Positions 50,501 to 58,696 of a stretch of 64,000 nt of DNA are shown here, in pieces. Each line of letters opens with the position of its first letter. The first letter of the stretch is position 1. Where the stretch lies: NCBI RefSeq assembly GCF_000725545.1, contig NZ_JNZP01000003.1, positions 124,001 to 188,000 on the forward strand. The letters are read 5' to 3'. The DNA comes from Streptomyces exfoliatus (GTDB lineage: Bacteria; Actinomycetota; Actinomycetes; Streptomycetales; Streptomycetaceae). A program made the position numbers and the translations under genes. Under the pieces are notes generated by a model that made no database searches, was not told the DNA's origin, and saw only the letters and a program-made list of their open reading frames with translations.

Positions 50501-52543
50501 TCAGCGGAGTTCTTCCGGGCAGGCTGTGCCTCGGGAGAGTTTGTACGGGGCCGCCAGGCGATAGACGCCGGGTTTCGGGGCGAGGAGTTCCGTCCACTCG
50601 TCGCCCTCCGCGTCCGCCTCCGCCTTGAACAGGCAGCCCTCCTCGTTGGCGAAGACCTTCGGGAGTTCCGTCTCCGACTCCTCGCGCGCCAGCTTCGACG
50701 CCTCCGTCTCCTCCGGCGGTTCGATCTTGCCGCCGTTCTCGTCGACGAGGGCCAGCCACGGCGAGTACGGGACGCGGATCAGGACCCGGCCCGGCTGGTC
50801 GACCTCGATCACGACCTCGTTCTCCTCCGCGCTCCGCACCTTCGCCGGCGGGTCCGCGAGGGGGGTCGGGTTCTCGACCGCGTACAGGCGCCAGTTCTCG
50901 TCCGACCAGACCTGCTTCAGGTACGGCAGGCCCTCGGCGATCAGTTCCGCCTCCTGCTCGGCGCCCGAGTCGGGGGCGCCGGTGGGCAGGACCACGTAGT
51001 GGACGGCCCAGCGGTCCAACCACTCCTCGTAGTTCACGGCGTTCAGCGTGTCGTCGTAGAAGAGCGGGTTCCGCTCCATGTCCGCCTGCCGGTTCCAGCC
51101 CCGCGCCAGGTTGATGTACGGGCTGAGCGCCGATGACTCGCGGTGGCTCGACGCCGGTACGACCTCGACCCGCGCCTTGCCCGCGTCCCGTACCTGGAGC
51201 TGGTTGATGAGCGGCGCGAGCTCCCGCGCCCAGGAGGCGTCCGGGGCGGTGCGGATCACGTCGTCGACGCCCTTGAAGCCGATCCAGAAGTTCAGCCCGG
51301 CGAAGGCGAGCAGCAGCGCGTACCAGCGGCGTGACCGCGGTGCCGTGTACGGCAGCGCGGCGAGCAGCACGACGCCCGCGAACAGCATCGGGAGCCGCGA
51401 GATGTTCGAGCCGATCTGCGAGTCGATCAGCCACGTCAGGAGCGTCCCGATCGTGTACACCGCCGCCGCCGTGCGGACCGTGCGCCAGTCCTTCGGCACG
51501 AGCAGGAAGACCAGCGCCCCGAAGGCCAGCGGCAGCGCGGTCGAGCCGAAGGCCATCGGCTGCGTGCCGGAGAACGGGAAGAGCCAGGACGACAGGGCGA
51601 CCACGGCCACCGGGGCGAGACCCAGGGCGTACGCGCCGGGGCGCCGCTTGTTGAGGAAGAGCGCCGCCGCCCCCACCCCGAGGAACAGGCCCGCGACCGG
51701 GCTGCACGCCGTCGCCAGGCCGGCGAGCGGCGCCGCCACCACGGCCTTCGCCCAGCGTTTGCGGCGCCAGCGGTGGGGCCAGCAGAACACGGCGGCCACC
51801 GCGCCGAGCGCGAACATCATGCCGAGGCCGAACGTCACCCGCCCCGACAGCGCGTTGCACAGGAAGGCGAAGACGCCGGCGATCGAGCAGGCCAGCGGAT
51901 TGCGGACGGCCGGCACCCGCACCAGGATCAGCGCGGTCAGCGCGGCCGACAGCGTCCCCGCGACCATCATCGTGCTGCGCACGCCGAGCAGCGACATCAG
52001 GTACGGCGACACGACGCTGTACGAGACCGGGTGCATCCCGCCGTACCAGGCCAGGTTGTACGCGGAGTCGGGGTGCCGGCCGACGAACTCCGCCCACGCG
52101 TCCTGCGCGGCCAGGTCCCCGCCGCTGTTCGCGAAGAAGAAGAACCAGAGGACGTGGGTGACGGCCGCGAGACCGGTGGCCGCCATGACCGTGTAGCGAC
52201 GCTTCCGCCGGGGGGCGGCCGGGACCGCCGACGGCGCCGGAGCCGGGTCGGGGTCGGGCGCGGGGGCGGGACGCTGTGCCGGGAGCACTATTCGCAGACG
52301 GGAAGACGGGCCGGCATCGGCGTCGGCATCCGCATCGGGATCCGCGTCGGCATCGGACCCGGATTCGGACTCGGAATTTGATCTTGAGGCAGATCCTGAA
52401 CCTGTGTCGGAATCGCAGTCACGGGCCGCGTCATGGTCGGATCCCGGATTCGGCACCGAACCCGGTCCCTGACCGGACCCGGCGCGGGCCTGTCTCTTCG
52501 GCTCCGCGCGGTCGGCGGCGCTCGTCGGCTCGACGGTGGTCAC
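50501..52543 (-). CDS. Large polytopic membrane protein with soluble C-terminal domain, function unknown
   Basis: A 680-residue membrane protein. The first 110 residues are disordered and repetitive (SESESGSDADADPDADADADA and APDPDPAPAP). About 10-12 membrane helices fill residues 118-430, including FFFFANSGGDLAAQDAWAEF and a MHPVSYSV segment, reminiscent of GT-C-type polyprenyl-sugar transferases with an acidic first loop. A 230-residue extracytoplasmic domain follows (AVHYVVLPTGAPD, PGRVLIRVPYSPWLALVDENGG). I suspect a cell-envelope glycosyltransferase. It lies downstream of the DD-carboxypeptidase gene on the same strand, but a terminator separates them. Confidence 0.8.
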   Translation of the reverse strand: MTTVEPTSAADRAEPKRQARAGSGQGPGSVPNPGSDHDAARDCDSDTGSGSASRSNSESESGSDADADPDADADADAGPSSRLRIVLPAQRPAPAPDPDPAPAPSAVPAAPRRKRRYTVMAATGLAAVTHVLWFFFFANSGGDLAAQDAWAEFVGRHPDSAYNLAWYGGMHPVSYSVVSPYLMSLLGVRSTMMVAGTLSAALTALILVRVPAVRNPLACSIAGVFAFLCNALSGRVTFGLGMMFALGAVAAVFCWPHRWRRKRWAKAVVAAPLAGLATACSPVAGLFLGVGAAALFLNKRRPGAYALGLAPVAVVALSSWLFPFSGTQPMAFGSTALPLAFGALVFLLVPKDWRTVRTAAAVYTIGTLLTWLIDSQIGSNISRLPMLFAGVVLLAALPYTAPRSRRWYALLLAFAGLNFWIGFKGVDDVIRTAPDASWARELAPLINQLQVRDAGKARVEVVPASSHRESSALSPYINLARGWNRQADMERNPLFYDDTLNAVNYEEWLDRWAVHYVVLPTGAPDSGAEQEAELIAEGLPYLKQVWSDENWRLYAVENPTPLADPPAKVRSAEENEVVIEVDQPGRVLIRVPYSPWLALVDENGGKIEPPEETEASKLAREESETELPKVFANEEGCLFKAEADAEGDEWTELLAPKPGVYRLAAPYKLSRGTACPEELR

Positions 52544-52620
52544 TGCGGCCCTTTCCCGTGCTGCCCGTCTCTCTTCTCACGTGGTCACGCGCGTTTCCTC
52601 GTCCCCCGAAGACGCTAACA

Positions 52621-52652
52621 GCCGGGCGCCCCGGAGAACCGGGGCGCCCGGC
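52621..52652 (-). terminator. Terminator after the carboxypeptidase gene
   Basis: GCCGGGCGCCCCGG and CCGGGGCGCCCGGC form a perfect 14-bp stem with an AGAA loop, 15 nt past the stop. Confidence 0.85.
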
Positions 52653-52667
52653 CAAGCGGGTGGCTTC

Positions 52668-55094
52668 TCAGCCCACGCGCGTCAGCTTCTTGTCGAAGCC
52701 GGGCTCCACGAGGTCCCTCTGGAGGGCGACCGGGGAGCTGACCTTGCCGGCGCCGGTGCCGATCGACACCTGGCCGATGACGTCGCCCGCCGTGCCGACG
52801 TGCGGCAGGAGCTTGCCGCCGTCGGTGAGCTCCAGCTTCACCTCGAGGCCCGGCCAGCCGATCGCCTTGAGCTCCTTGGTGGCCACGACCGGGGTCCGGC
52901 CGCCGAGACCGTCGTCGATGTGGCCGAGGACCTGGCCCTTGCGGACCACGACGGCCGAGGTGACGTCCTTCTGGGCCTGCTGGATCACCTTGAGGCTGTT
53001 GTCGATGGCGAGCTGGAGCTTCTTGCCCAGGTCCGCCGCGTCCTTCGCCCCCATGACGATGCCGAGGATGCGGCGGTTCTGGCCGTCGACGATCGTGTTC
53101 GCCGACCAGAGCAGGTTGCCGCCCGCCGGCGTGGAGGAGCCGGTCTTGATGCCGCTCACACCCGGCTGGAGCAGGATGTTGTTGTTGTTCTCGATCCGGC
53201 GGGGCAGACCCTCGATCGTCGCGTTCGGCGAGTTCACGATCTCCCGGAACACGTCGTACTGCATGACCGCCTTCGCCAGCTTCAGCTGGTCCTGCGGCGT
53301 CGACACGGTGCTGTCGAGCAGCCCCGACGGGTCGGTGTACGTGGACTGGGTCATGCCCAGGTCCTTCGCGGCGGCGTTCATCTTGTCGACGAACGCGGCC
53401 TCCGAACCGGCGTCCCAGCGCGCGAGCAGCCGCGCCACGTTGTTGGCGGAGGGGATCATGAGGAGCTGGAGCAGCTCCTTCTGCGTGTACGTCTGACCCG
53501 CCTGGACCGGCGCCGTCGACTCGTGCTCGGCCTTGCCCTGATCCTCGGCCTTCTGGTCGATCTCGATCTCGGGGCCCTTCTGGCTCCCCTTGATCGGGTG
53601 GTCGCGCAGGATCACGTACGCCGTCATCGTCTTCGTGACGCTCGCGATCGGGGCCGGCTTCTGCGCCCCGTACGTACCCATGGAACCGACGCCCTCGACC
53701 TCGACGGCGCCCTGCCCCTCGGTCGGGAACGGCAGCTTCAGCTCGCCGCCCTCGAAGGTGAAGGTCGGCGCGGCGGAGAGCGTGAGGACGGGCGCGGGCA
53801 GCGGTCGCACCATCTGCACGATCGCAAAGACGATCAGTACGAGCAGCACCAGCGGGGTCCAGATCCGCACCCGGCGCATCGTCGTCCGCAGCGGGGTCGG
53901 GGGCGGCGGCGGAGTGTTCGTCAGCTCGGCGAGCAGGTCGAGCGGGGGCAGCGGCGGCAACGGCTGCTGCCGCGTCCGCTCCGCCTCCACGTAAGCGGGC
54001 GCCGGCGCGGGCGGTACGGGAGCGGCGGCGGCCGGTCCCGACGCGGCGGGCCTGGCGGCCTCCGGCGCGGGCCTGGACGCGGACGTGGACGCGGGCGTGG
54101 GCGCGGGCGCCTTGGGGGTCTGGGCGGCCTCCCGTGCCCTCTCGGCCTTCTGCTCGGCCGGGATGTCCGCACGCAGCGGTACGAAGGTGCTGGTGCGCTC
54201 GCTGTCGGAGTCCGCGACGAGGCCCGGCGGGAGCTTCAGCGCGGTCGTGGGCTGGTCCACGGGGGGCGCCACGGGCAGGCGGACCGCCTTGAACATGGTC
54301 GTCGGCTGGTCGACCGGCTCAGGTTCGGGTTCCGGCTCCGGGTCCTCGGCGTCGTCGCCCTCGTCCGGGGAGTCGGTGGGCGCGGAGTCGGCGGGCTCCG
54401 CCGCCTTTCGCGCGGCGAACCAGGAGTCGACAGGAGCCTTCGCCTCGCCCGCCTCGTCGCCCGCCTCGTCGCCCGCCTCGTCGTCCGCCTCGTCGTCCGC
54501 CTCGTCGTCCGCCTCGTCGTCCGCCTCCGCCTCCGACTCGGACTCGGACTCGGACTCGGACTCGGACTCGGGCTCGGGCTCGGACTCGGCGGCCGCGGAC
54601 TCGGCGTCCTCCGGCTCGTCCCCGGGTTCGTCCGACTCGGCCCTGACGGCCTCCTCGGGCTCCTCGGGCTCGTCGGCCCCCTCGGGCTCGTCCGCGGTCG
54701 CCACCCACGCCGCCACAGCCGCCTTCAGGCGCGCGCTCTCCGGCTCCTGGGCCGCCGACTCGGACGCCGGCTCCGTCGCGGGCTCTGACGCGACCTCAGG
54801 GCCCGCCGCAGCCCCAGCCCCGGCCTCGGTCGCGGCTTCGGTCTCCTCCGAGTCCTCCGACTCCTCCGGCTCCGGCGTGGCCGCCGGCTTGGCCGTCGGC
54901 GCGTCGTCCTCCGGGGTCCGCGGCGCCAGGGTCTTGAAGACGGCCGTCGGCTGGTCGACCTGAACCGACGAGGACGACGGAGCGTCTGACTCACGGAGCA
55001 CGGAAATCCGGGGATCCCGGCTTCCGCCGCCCGAGGGCTTCGTCTCCTGAGACGACCCCTGCTGCTCCGCCCTGTCGGGGGACTCGCCCGCCAC
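52668..55094 (-). CDS. D-alanyl-D-alanine carboxypeptidase (PBP5-like) with long acidic cytoplasmic tail
   Basis: An 808-residue low-molecular-weight PBP that trims peptidoglycan stem peptides. The peptidase follows a single membrane helix (about residues 411-430). It has SVTK (Ser485, Lys488), SAN in MIPSANNVARLL and KTGSST, the three active-site motifs. The first 410 residues are disordered, with a Ser/Glu and Asp/Glu/Ala run at about 170-215. Three copies of a VDQPT-containing motif lie at about residues 46, 261 and 279 (VDQPTAVFK, VDQPTTMFK, VDQPTTALK). Typical family members lack such a tail. The GTG at 55094 has GGAGG upstream. Confidence 0.93.
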   Translation of the reverse strand: MAGESPDRAEQQGSSQETKPSGGGSRDPRISVLRESDAPSSSSVQVDQPTAVFKTLAPRTPEDDAPTAKPAATPEPEESEDSEETEAATEAGAGAAAGPEVASEPATEPASESAAQEPESARLKAAVAAWVATADEPEGADEPEEPEEAVRAESDEPGDEPEDAESAAAESEPEPESESESESESESEAEADDEADDEADDEADDEAGDEAGDEAGEAKAPVDSWFAARKAAEPADSAPTDSPDEGDDAEDPEPEPEPEPVDQPTTMFKAVRLPVAPPVDQPTTALKLPPGLVADSDSERTSTFVPLRADIPAEQKAERAREAAQTPKAPAPTPASTSASRPAPEAARPAASGPAAAAPVPPAPAPAYVEAERTRQQPLPPLPPLDLLAELTNTPPPPPTPLRTTMRRVRIWTPLVLLVLIVFAIVQMVRPLPAPVLTLSAAPTFTFEGGELKLPFPTEGQGAVEVEGVGSMGTYGAQKPAPIASVTKTMTAYVILRDHPIKGSQKGPEIEIDQKAEDQGKAEHESTAPVQAGQTYTQKELLQLLMIPSANNVARLLARWDAGSEAAFVDKMNAAAKDLGMTQSTYTDPSGLLDSTVSTPQDQLKLAKAVMQYDVFREIVNSPNATIEGLPRRIENNNNILLQPGVSGIKTGSSTPAGGNLLWSANTIVDGQNRRILGIVMGAKDAADLGKKLQLAIDNSLKVIQQAQKDVTSAVVVRKGQVLGHIDDGLGGRTPVVATKELKAIGWPGLEVKLELTDGGKLLPHVGTAGDVIGQVSIGTGAGKVSSPVALQRDLVEPGFDKKLTRVG

Positions 55095-55289
55095 CGTGCC
55101 TCCTCCATGGTCATGCGTACGTACGGACCTGTGTACCGGTCCGTGTACCAGTGTCCTGTGTGAACCCCTTGGCTCCCGTGCTAGACGAGAACGACATACC
55201 TACTGGTTCCCGGATGAACCACCCAGGCGCTCTCGACAGATGAATGTGAGAGGGGTCACCCTGTCATTCATCCACGCGGGGAGGCATGG

Positions 55290-55988
55290 ATGGGCAGGAG
55301 CCGCAGAACCATTCCGGAGGAGCTTTTGCTGCTCGCTCTGGACCCGACCACGGGTACCACAGCGCAGCCGCAGTCGCTCGACCTCGGTCTGGCCGGTGCA
55401 CAGCTAGTGGAGCTGGCATTGGCAGGCCGGATAGCCCCTGACGGGGATCGTATCGCCGTGGTGATGCCACGGCCGACCGGAGATCCGACCTTGGACTCCG
55501 CGCTGGAACTGCTGCGCAGGCGTGGCAGTCCGGTTCGGGCCGTCCATTGGATCGGCGGGCCCCGACTGGGGCTTCGCCAGACGTATCTCTCGCATCTGGA
55601 GCGATGCGGCATGGTGCATGCCGTGGAGACCCAGATGTGCGGGGTGTTGCCGACGACTCGCTACCAGGCGACGGAGACGGCGATCAGTCGGGAGATCCGT
55701 TCCCGGCTGGACAGTGCGATCCGCACCGGCGTACCGCCGGACCCGCGGACCGCGGCGCTTGCCGCGCTGGCCCACGCGGTCGGTCTCGGGAAGCACCTCT
55801 ACCCCGGCAACGAAGGACGGTCGTCGCGGTCCCGGCTGCGCGATCTGATCCGACACGACCCCATGGGCGGACTCGTGGCACACGCCGTGATGGACGTCCA
55901 GAACGGCGCGGCTGCACAGCCGCGCCGGAGCGCCGCGGGTGTCCCGGCGCAGCCTCGCGGCAGCATGGCCCGCGCGGCGGCGCACTAG
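55290..55988 (+). CDS. GPP34 (GOLPH3/Vps74) family protein
   Basis: A 232-residue protein of the GPP34 family. In eukaryotes it binds PI4P on Golgi membranes, and in Streptomyces several paralogues of unknown role occur. Signatures are RTIPEELLLLALDPTTG at the N-terminus, LDLGLAGAQLVELALAGRI, and the C-terminal half around ALAHAVGLGKHLYPG, then LRDLIRHDPMGGLVAHAVMDVQ. The last 25 residues are a low-complexity Arg/Pro/Ala tail. The ATG at 55290 has GGGGAGG 6 nt upstream. It is divergent from the carboxypeptidase gene. Confidence 0.9.
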   Translation: MGRSRRTIPEELLLLALDPTTGTTAQPQSLDLGLAGAQLVELALAGRIAPDGDRIAVVMPRPTGDPTLDSALELLRRRGSPVRAVHWIGGPRLGLRQTYLSHLERCGMVHAVETQMCGVLPTTRYQATETAISREIRSRLDSAIRTGVPPDPRTAALAALAHAVGLGKHLYPGNEGRSSRSRLRDLIRHDPMGGLVAHAVMDVQNGAAAQPRRSAAGVPAQPRGSMARAAAH

Positions 55989-56051
55989 GACGACCCCGAG
56001 GAGCCAGCCCGGGAGCCGCACAGGTGTGCGGGGCGGTCAGGACGGCCGCCC

Positions 56052-56148
56052 CGCACACGCGCGTCGCGACACGGCCGCCACGCGGTCGGCCGCACACGCG
56101 CGTCGCCACACGGCCGGCCCGCGCGGACGCGTCGCCACACGACCGGCC
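56052..56148. repeat. Degenerate 26-bp repeats in the GPP34-XRE gap
   Basis: A core of CGCACACGCGCGTCGC plus ACACGGCCG occurs at 56052-56077 and 56091-56116 with one mismatch, and a more diverged copy lies at 56123-56148. The gap (55989-56287, 299 bp) has no supported gene. The cluster is upstream of the XRE regulator, whose protein might bind it. Confidence 0.55.
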
Positions 56149-56287
56149 CGCACCCACGCACATAGCGCAGCAGTCGGCCCGCGCATACGTTGTGGTCATT
56201 TTCCAGCGCACACCTGACCTTTGGTGGCAGTCTGCCAAGCGGTAGATACTCACAGCTACGCAGCAGACAGCCGGAGGTGCAGTTTCC

Positions 56288-57148
56288 GTGGCGTCCAACG
56301 TCAACCCCACCGTCAGGCGACGCCGATTGGGCCAGGAGCTGCGCAAGCTCCGGGAGGCGAAGAACATGACGGCCGAGCAGGTCGCCGAGCGTCTTCTCGT
56401 CTCCCAGTCCAAGATCAGCCGGCTGGAGAACGGCCGTCGCTCCATCAGTCAGCGCGATGTCCGCGACCTGTGCGGCGTGTACGAGGTCGAGGACGAGCGG
56501 ATGGTCGACTCGCTCATGCAGATGGCCAAGGACTCGCGCCAGCAGGGCTGGTGGCACGCCTTCGGCGACATCCCGTACAGCGTCTACATCGGCCTGGAGA
56601 CGGACGCCGAGAGCCTACGGATGTACGAGTCGCAGATCATCCCCGGACTGCTCCAGACGCCCGCGTACGCGGAGGCCGTGATCTCCGGCGCGATGCCGGA
56701 GTCGACGCCGGCTGACATCGACAAGCGGGTCACGGTCCGCACCCGCCGCCAGGAGCGGATCCGGGACGAGGAGCGTCCACTGCGACTGTGGGCGGTGATC
56801 GACGAGGGCGCGCTGCACCGGATCGTCGGCAGCAGGCAGCTGATGGTGGAGCAGCTGGAGCACCTGCTCGAGCAGTCCCATCTGCCGCACGTCACCGTGC
56901 AGGTGATCCCCTTCGAGATGGGCGCGCATCCGGGGATCAGCGGCCAGTACTCGATCCTGGAGTTCCCGGACACGTCGGACTCCAGCGTCGTCTACATCGA
57001 GGGCGTGACGAGCGACCTGTACCTGGAGAAGGCCCAGGACGTCGGCAAGTACAGCGTCATGTACGAGCACCTCAGGGCGCAGGCGCTGAACGTCGAGCAG
57101 ACCCGCGAGTTCATCGCGGAGATGGCGAAGAAGCACGCCAAGGGCTGA
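56288..57148 (+). CDS. XRE-family regulator with DUF5753 domain
   Basis: A 286-residue regulator. The N-terminal HTH covers about residues 10-70 (RRLGQELRKLREAKNMTAEQVAERLLVSQSKISRLENGRRSIS). The DUF5753 domain follows, with RMYESQIIPGLLQTPAYAEAVI, a QVIPFEMGAHPG segment and a C-terminal helix (FIAEMAKKH). Streptomyces encodes dozens of these, usually each with a small DUF397 partner; WhiJ is the best-known example. The start is GTG at 56288. The partner gene lies 239 bp downstream. Confidence 0.93.
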   Translation: MASNVNPTVRRRRLGQELRKLREAKNMTAEQVAERLLVSQSKISRLENGRRSISQRDVRDLCGVYEVEDERMVDSLMQMAKDSRQQGWWHAFGDIPYSVYIGLETDAESLRMYESQIIPGLLQTPAYAEAVISGAMPESTPADIDKRVTVRTRRQERIRDEERPLRLWAVIDEGALHRIVGSRQLMVEQLEHLLEQSHLPHVTVQVIPFEMGAHPGISGQYSILEFPDTSDSSVVYIEGVTSDLYLEKAQDVGKYSVMYEHLRAQALNVEQTREFIAEMAKKHAKG

Positions 57149-57387
57149 CTCCGGCCCGCCGCCGGCCGGGCTCCGCCGGCGCTCCGTTTTTCGGCCACGC
57201 CAGGGGTCCCGCCGGGCCGGGGCAGGCACGGTACACCGGATGATCGCTCCCACGGAAGCCGAGTTGGAATATGCCACTCGGACGTGTGAACGCCGGTCCC
57301 GTCGGAGGGTGCCGACCAGTAGCGTCGATCACGCCGCCAAGAAGGTCGGTGCGACACACCCCACTGGCAGAACCGGAGTTGAGTGTA

Positions 57388-57588
57388 ATGGCGATCATTC
57401 AGGGTGCAACGGACGCGTGGACCAAGTCTTCGTACTCCGGCGGGAACGGCGCCTGCGTCGAAGTGAAGTCCCCTGTCGTCGCGTCGATCGCGGTGCGGGA
57501 CTCCAAGGCCGCCGAAGGCCCCTCCCTCTCCTTCGGACCGGGTTCGTGGAACGCGTTCGTCGGCGAGGTGAGCAACGGGGCCCTCTGA
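57388..57588 (+). CDS. DUF397 protein, partner of the XRE regulator
   Basis: A 66-residue DUF397 protein. The diagnostic WTKSSYSGGNGACVEV lies near the N-terminus, followed by VRDSKAAEGPSLSFGPGSWNAFVGEV. These proteins pair with the XRE-DUF5753 regulators and are thought to modulate them. The ATG at 57388 follows GGAGTTGAG. A 239-bp gap with its own possible promoter separates it from the regulator. Confidence 0.92.
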   Translation: MAIIQGATDAWTKSSYSGGNGACVEVKSPVVASIAVRDSKAAEGPSLSFGPGSWNAFVGEVSNGAL

Positions 57589-57671
57589 GCCCCGGTGCGC
57601 ACCCGTCGTCACCAGCTGTACCCGCAGTACCCGCAGTACCCGAAGAGCCCTCTCGTCCGGTCCGCCGTCCT

Positions 57672-57693
57672 GGCCGAGGGGGCTCGGCCTTTT
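57672..57693 (+). terminator. Terminator after the DUF397 gene
   Basis: GGCCGAG-GGGG-CTCGGCC, a 7-bp stem followed by TTTT, on the plus strand. Confidence 0.75.
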
Positions 57694-57717
57694 CCCGCTC
57701 CGTTCTCCCGCTCCTCT

Positions 57718-58614
57718 TCAGCGCAGTTCGTCCACGTACCGGTCCGTCCCCGGCACCGTCGGGATGAACGGCGCCACCAGCTCCACCCGACCTCCGGCCC
57801 CGAGCGACTCCAGGTCCGAGAAGTGCTCCGTCCAGCACTCGCGGGGGTCCCGCTCCAGGAACCAGAGCAGGGTCAGCCGGGTGTCGACGCCCTCGACCTG
57901 CTTCACGTACGTCATGCGGTCGCCGGGCAGCGGGGTCGGCCGGAAGACGGTGACCATCGCCGCCGGTGAGCCGGCGAGCCGCCGGGGCAGCTCCCGGGTC
58001 CGCAGCCGTTCGAGCAGGGCCGCCCGCTCCTCGGGTCCTTCGGCGTCGACGACCTGGAGGATCAGTCCGGCGTAGGGGTGGTCGAGGGCGTGGAAGTCGC
58101 GCGGGCCGGCCGCCCCGTCGCGGTAGACGGTCGCCTCGTGGTCCTGGAACGAGGTGAAGACGTGCGTCCGCTCCTGGTGGACGCGGCCGTCGCGGTTGAG
58201 CCGCTTGTTGATGCCGACGGTCCACTTCATGTGCTCGTCGTAGCGGCCTTCGGTGACCCAGTACGTGGAGAGGTAGCAGCCGGCGGTGACGGGCTGGGCG
58301 ACGGCGGACTTCTCCGGGCGGCGCAGCTCCTGGAGCTCCCGGGTGGCGACCCAGCGCCGGCCCGCGTACATCCAGGGCATCGCCATGGCGCCCGCGTAGT
58401 AGTGGTCGTCCTCGTACCAGCGGTTGTACGCGTACTCGTGGCCCGGGTGCGGCTCCACCATGGTGATCAGGGCGTGGCCGGGCCGGACGCCGTACGGGCC
58501 GACGGACGCCAGTTCCGCGTACGTCTCGCTGGACGTGCCGCCCGTCGAGCCCGTCGAGCCCGTCGAGCCCGTCGAGCCCGTCGCGGCGGTGGTGTCGCGG
58601 GTCTCCTCGCTCAT
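57718..58614 (-). CDS. Hypothetical protein, possible dimeric alpha/beta-barrel fold
   Basis: A 298-residue soluble protein that I do not recognise. A Gly-Ser-Thr linker of GST units (about residues 13-27) precedes conserved-looking stretches: HALITMVEPHPGHEYAYNRWYEDDHYYAG, then GINKRLNRDGRVHQERTHVFTSFQDHEA and a second half with MVTVFRPTPLP and LLWFLERDPRECWTEHF. NRWYxxDH is reminiscent of ferredoxin-like/EthD-type barrel proteins. It may be a catabolic enzyme or binding protein. It is divergent from an SDR with a palindrome between them. The ATG at 58614 has a GGAG site. Confidence 0.7.
   Translation of the reverse strand: MSEETRDTTAATGSTGSTGSTGSTGGTSSETYAELASVGPYGVRPGHALITMVEPHPGHEYAYNRWYEDDHYYAGAMAMPWMYAGRRWVATRELQELRRPEKSAVAQPVTAGCYLSTYWVTEGRYDEHMKWTVGINKRLNRDGRVHQERTHVFTSFQDHEATVYRDGAAGPRDFHALDHPYAGLILQVVDAEGPEERAALLERLRTRELPRRLAGSPAAMVTVFRPTPLPGDRMTYVKQVEGVDTRLTLLWFLERDPRECWTEHFSDLESLGAGGRVELVAPFIPTVPGTDRYVDELR
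58541..58576 (-). repeat. 9-bp tandem repeat, four exact copies (in-frame)
   Basis: The unit cccgtcgag repeats four times on the plus strand and encodes the Gly-Ser-Thr linker in the minus-strand gene. Copy changes would keep the frame and only alter linker length. Confidence 0.85.
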
Positions 58615-58651
58615 CTCCGTACCCCTTCCCAAGTCGGTGACCGACACCTAC

Positions 58652-58668
58652 TCTGACGCTCCGTCAGA
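58652..58668. promoter_or_regulatory. TetR-type operator candidate TCTGACG-CTC-CGTCAGA
   Basis: A perfect 7-bp inverted repeat with 3-bp spacer in the 82-bp region between the divergent hypothetical and SDR genes. TetR-family regulators of lipid- and steroid-type catabolism bind such sites. No TetR gene is adjacent, so the regulator would act from elsewhere. Confidence 0.7.
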
Positions 58669-58696
58669 TACTTGGCCAGGGTCGAGAGGGGTCCGG

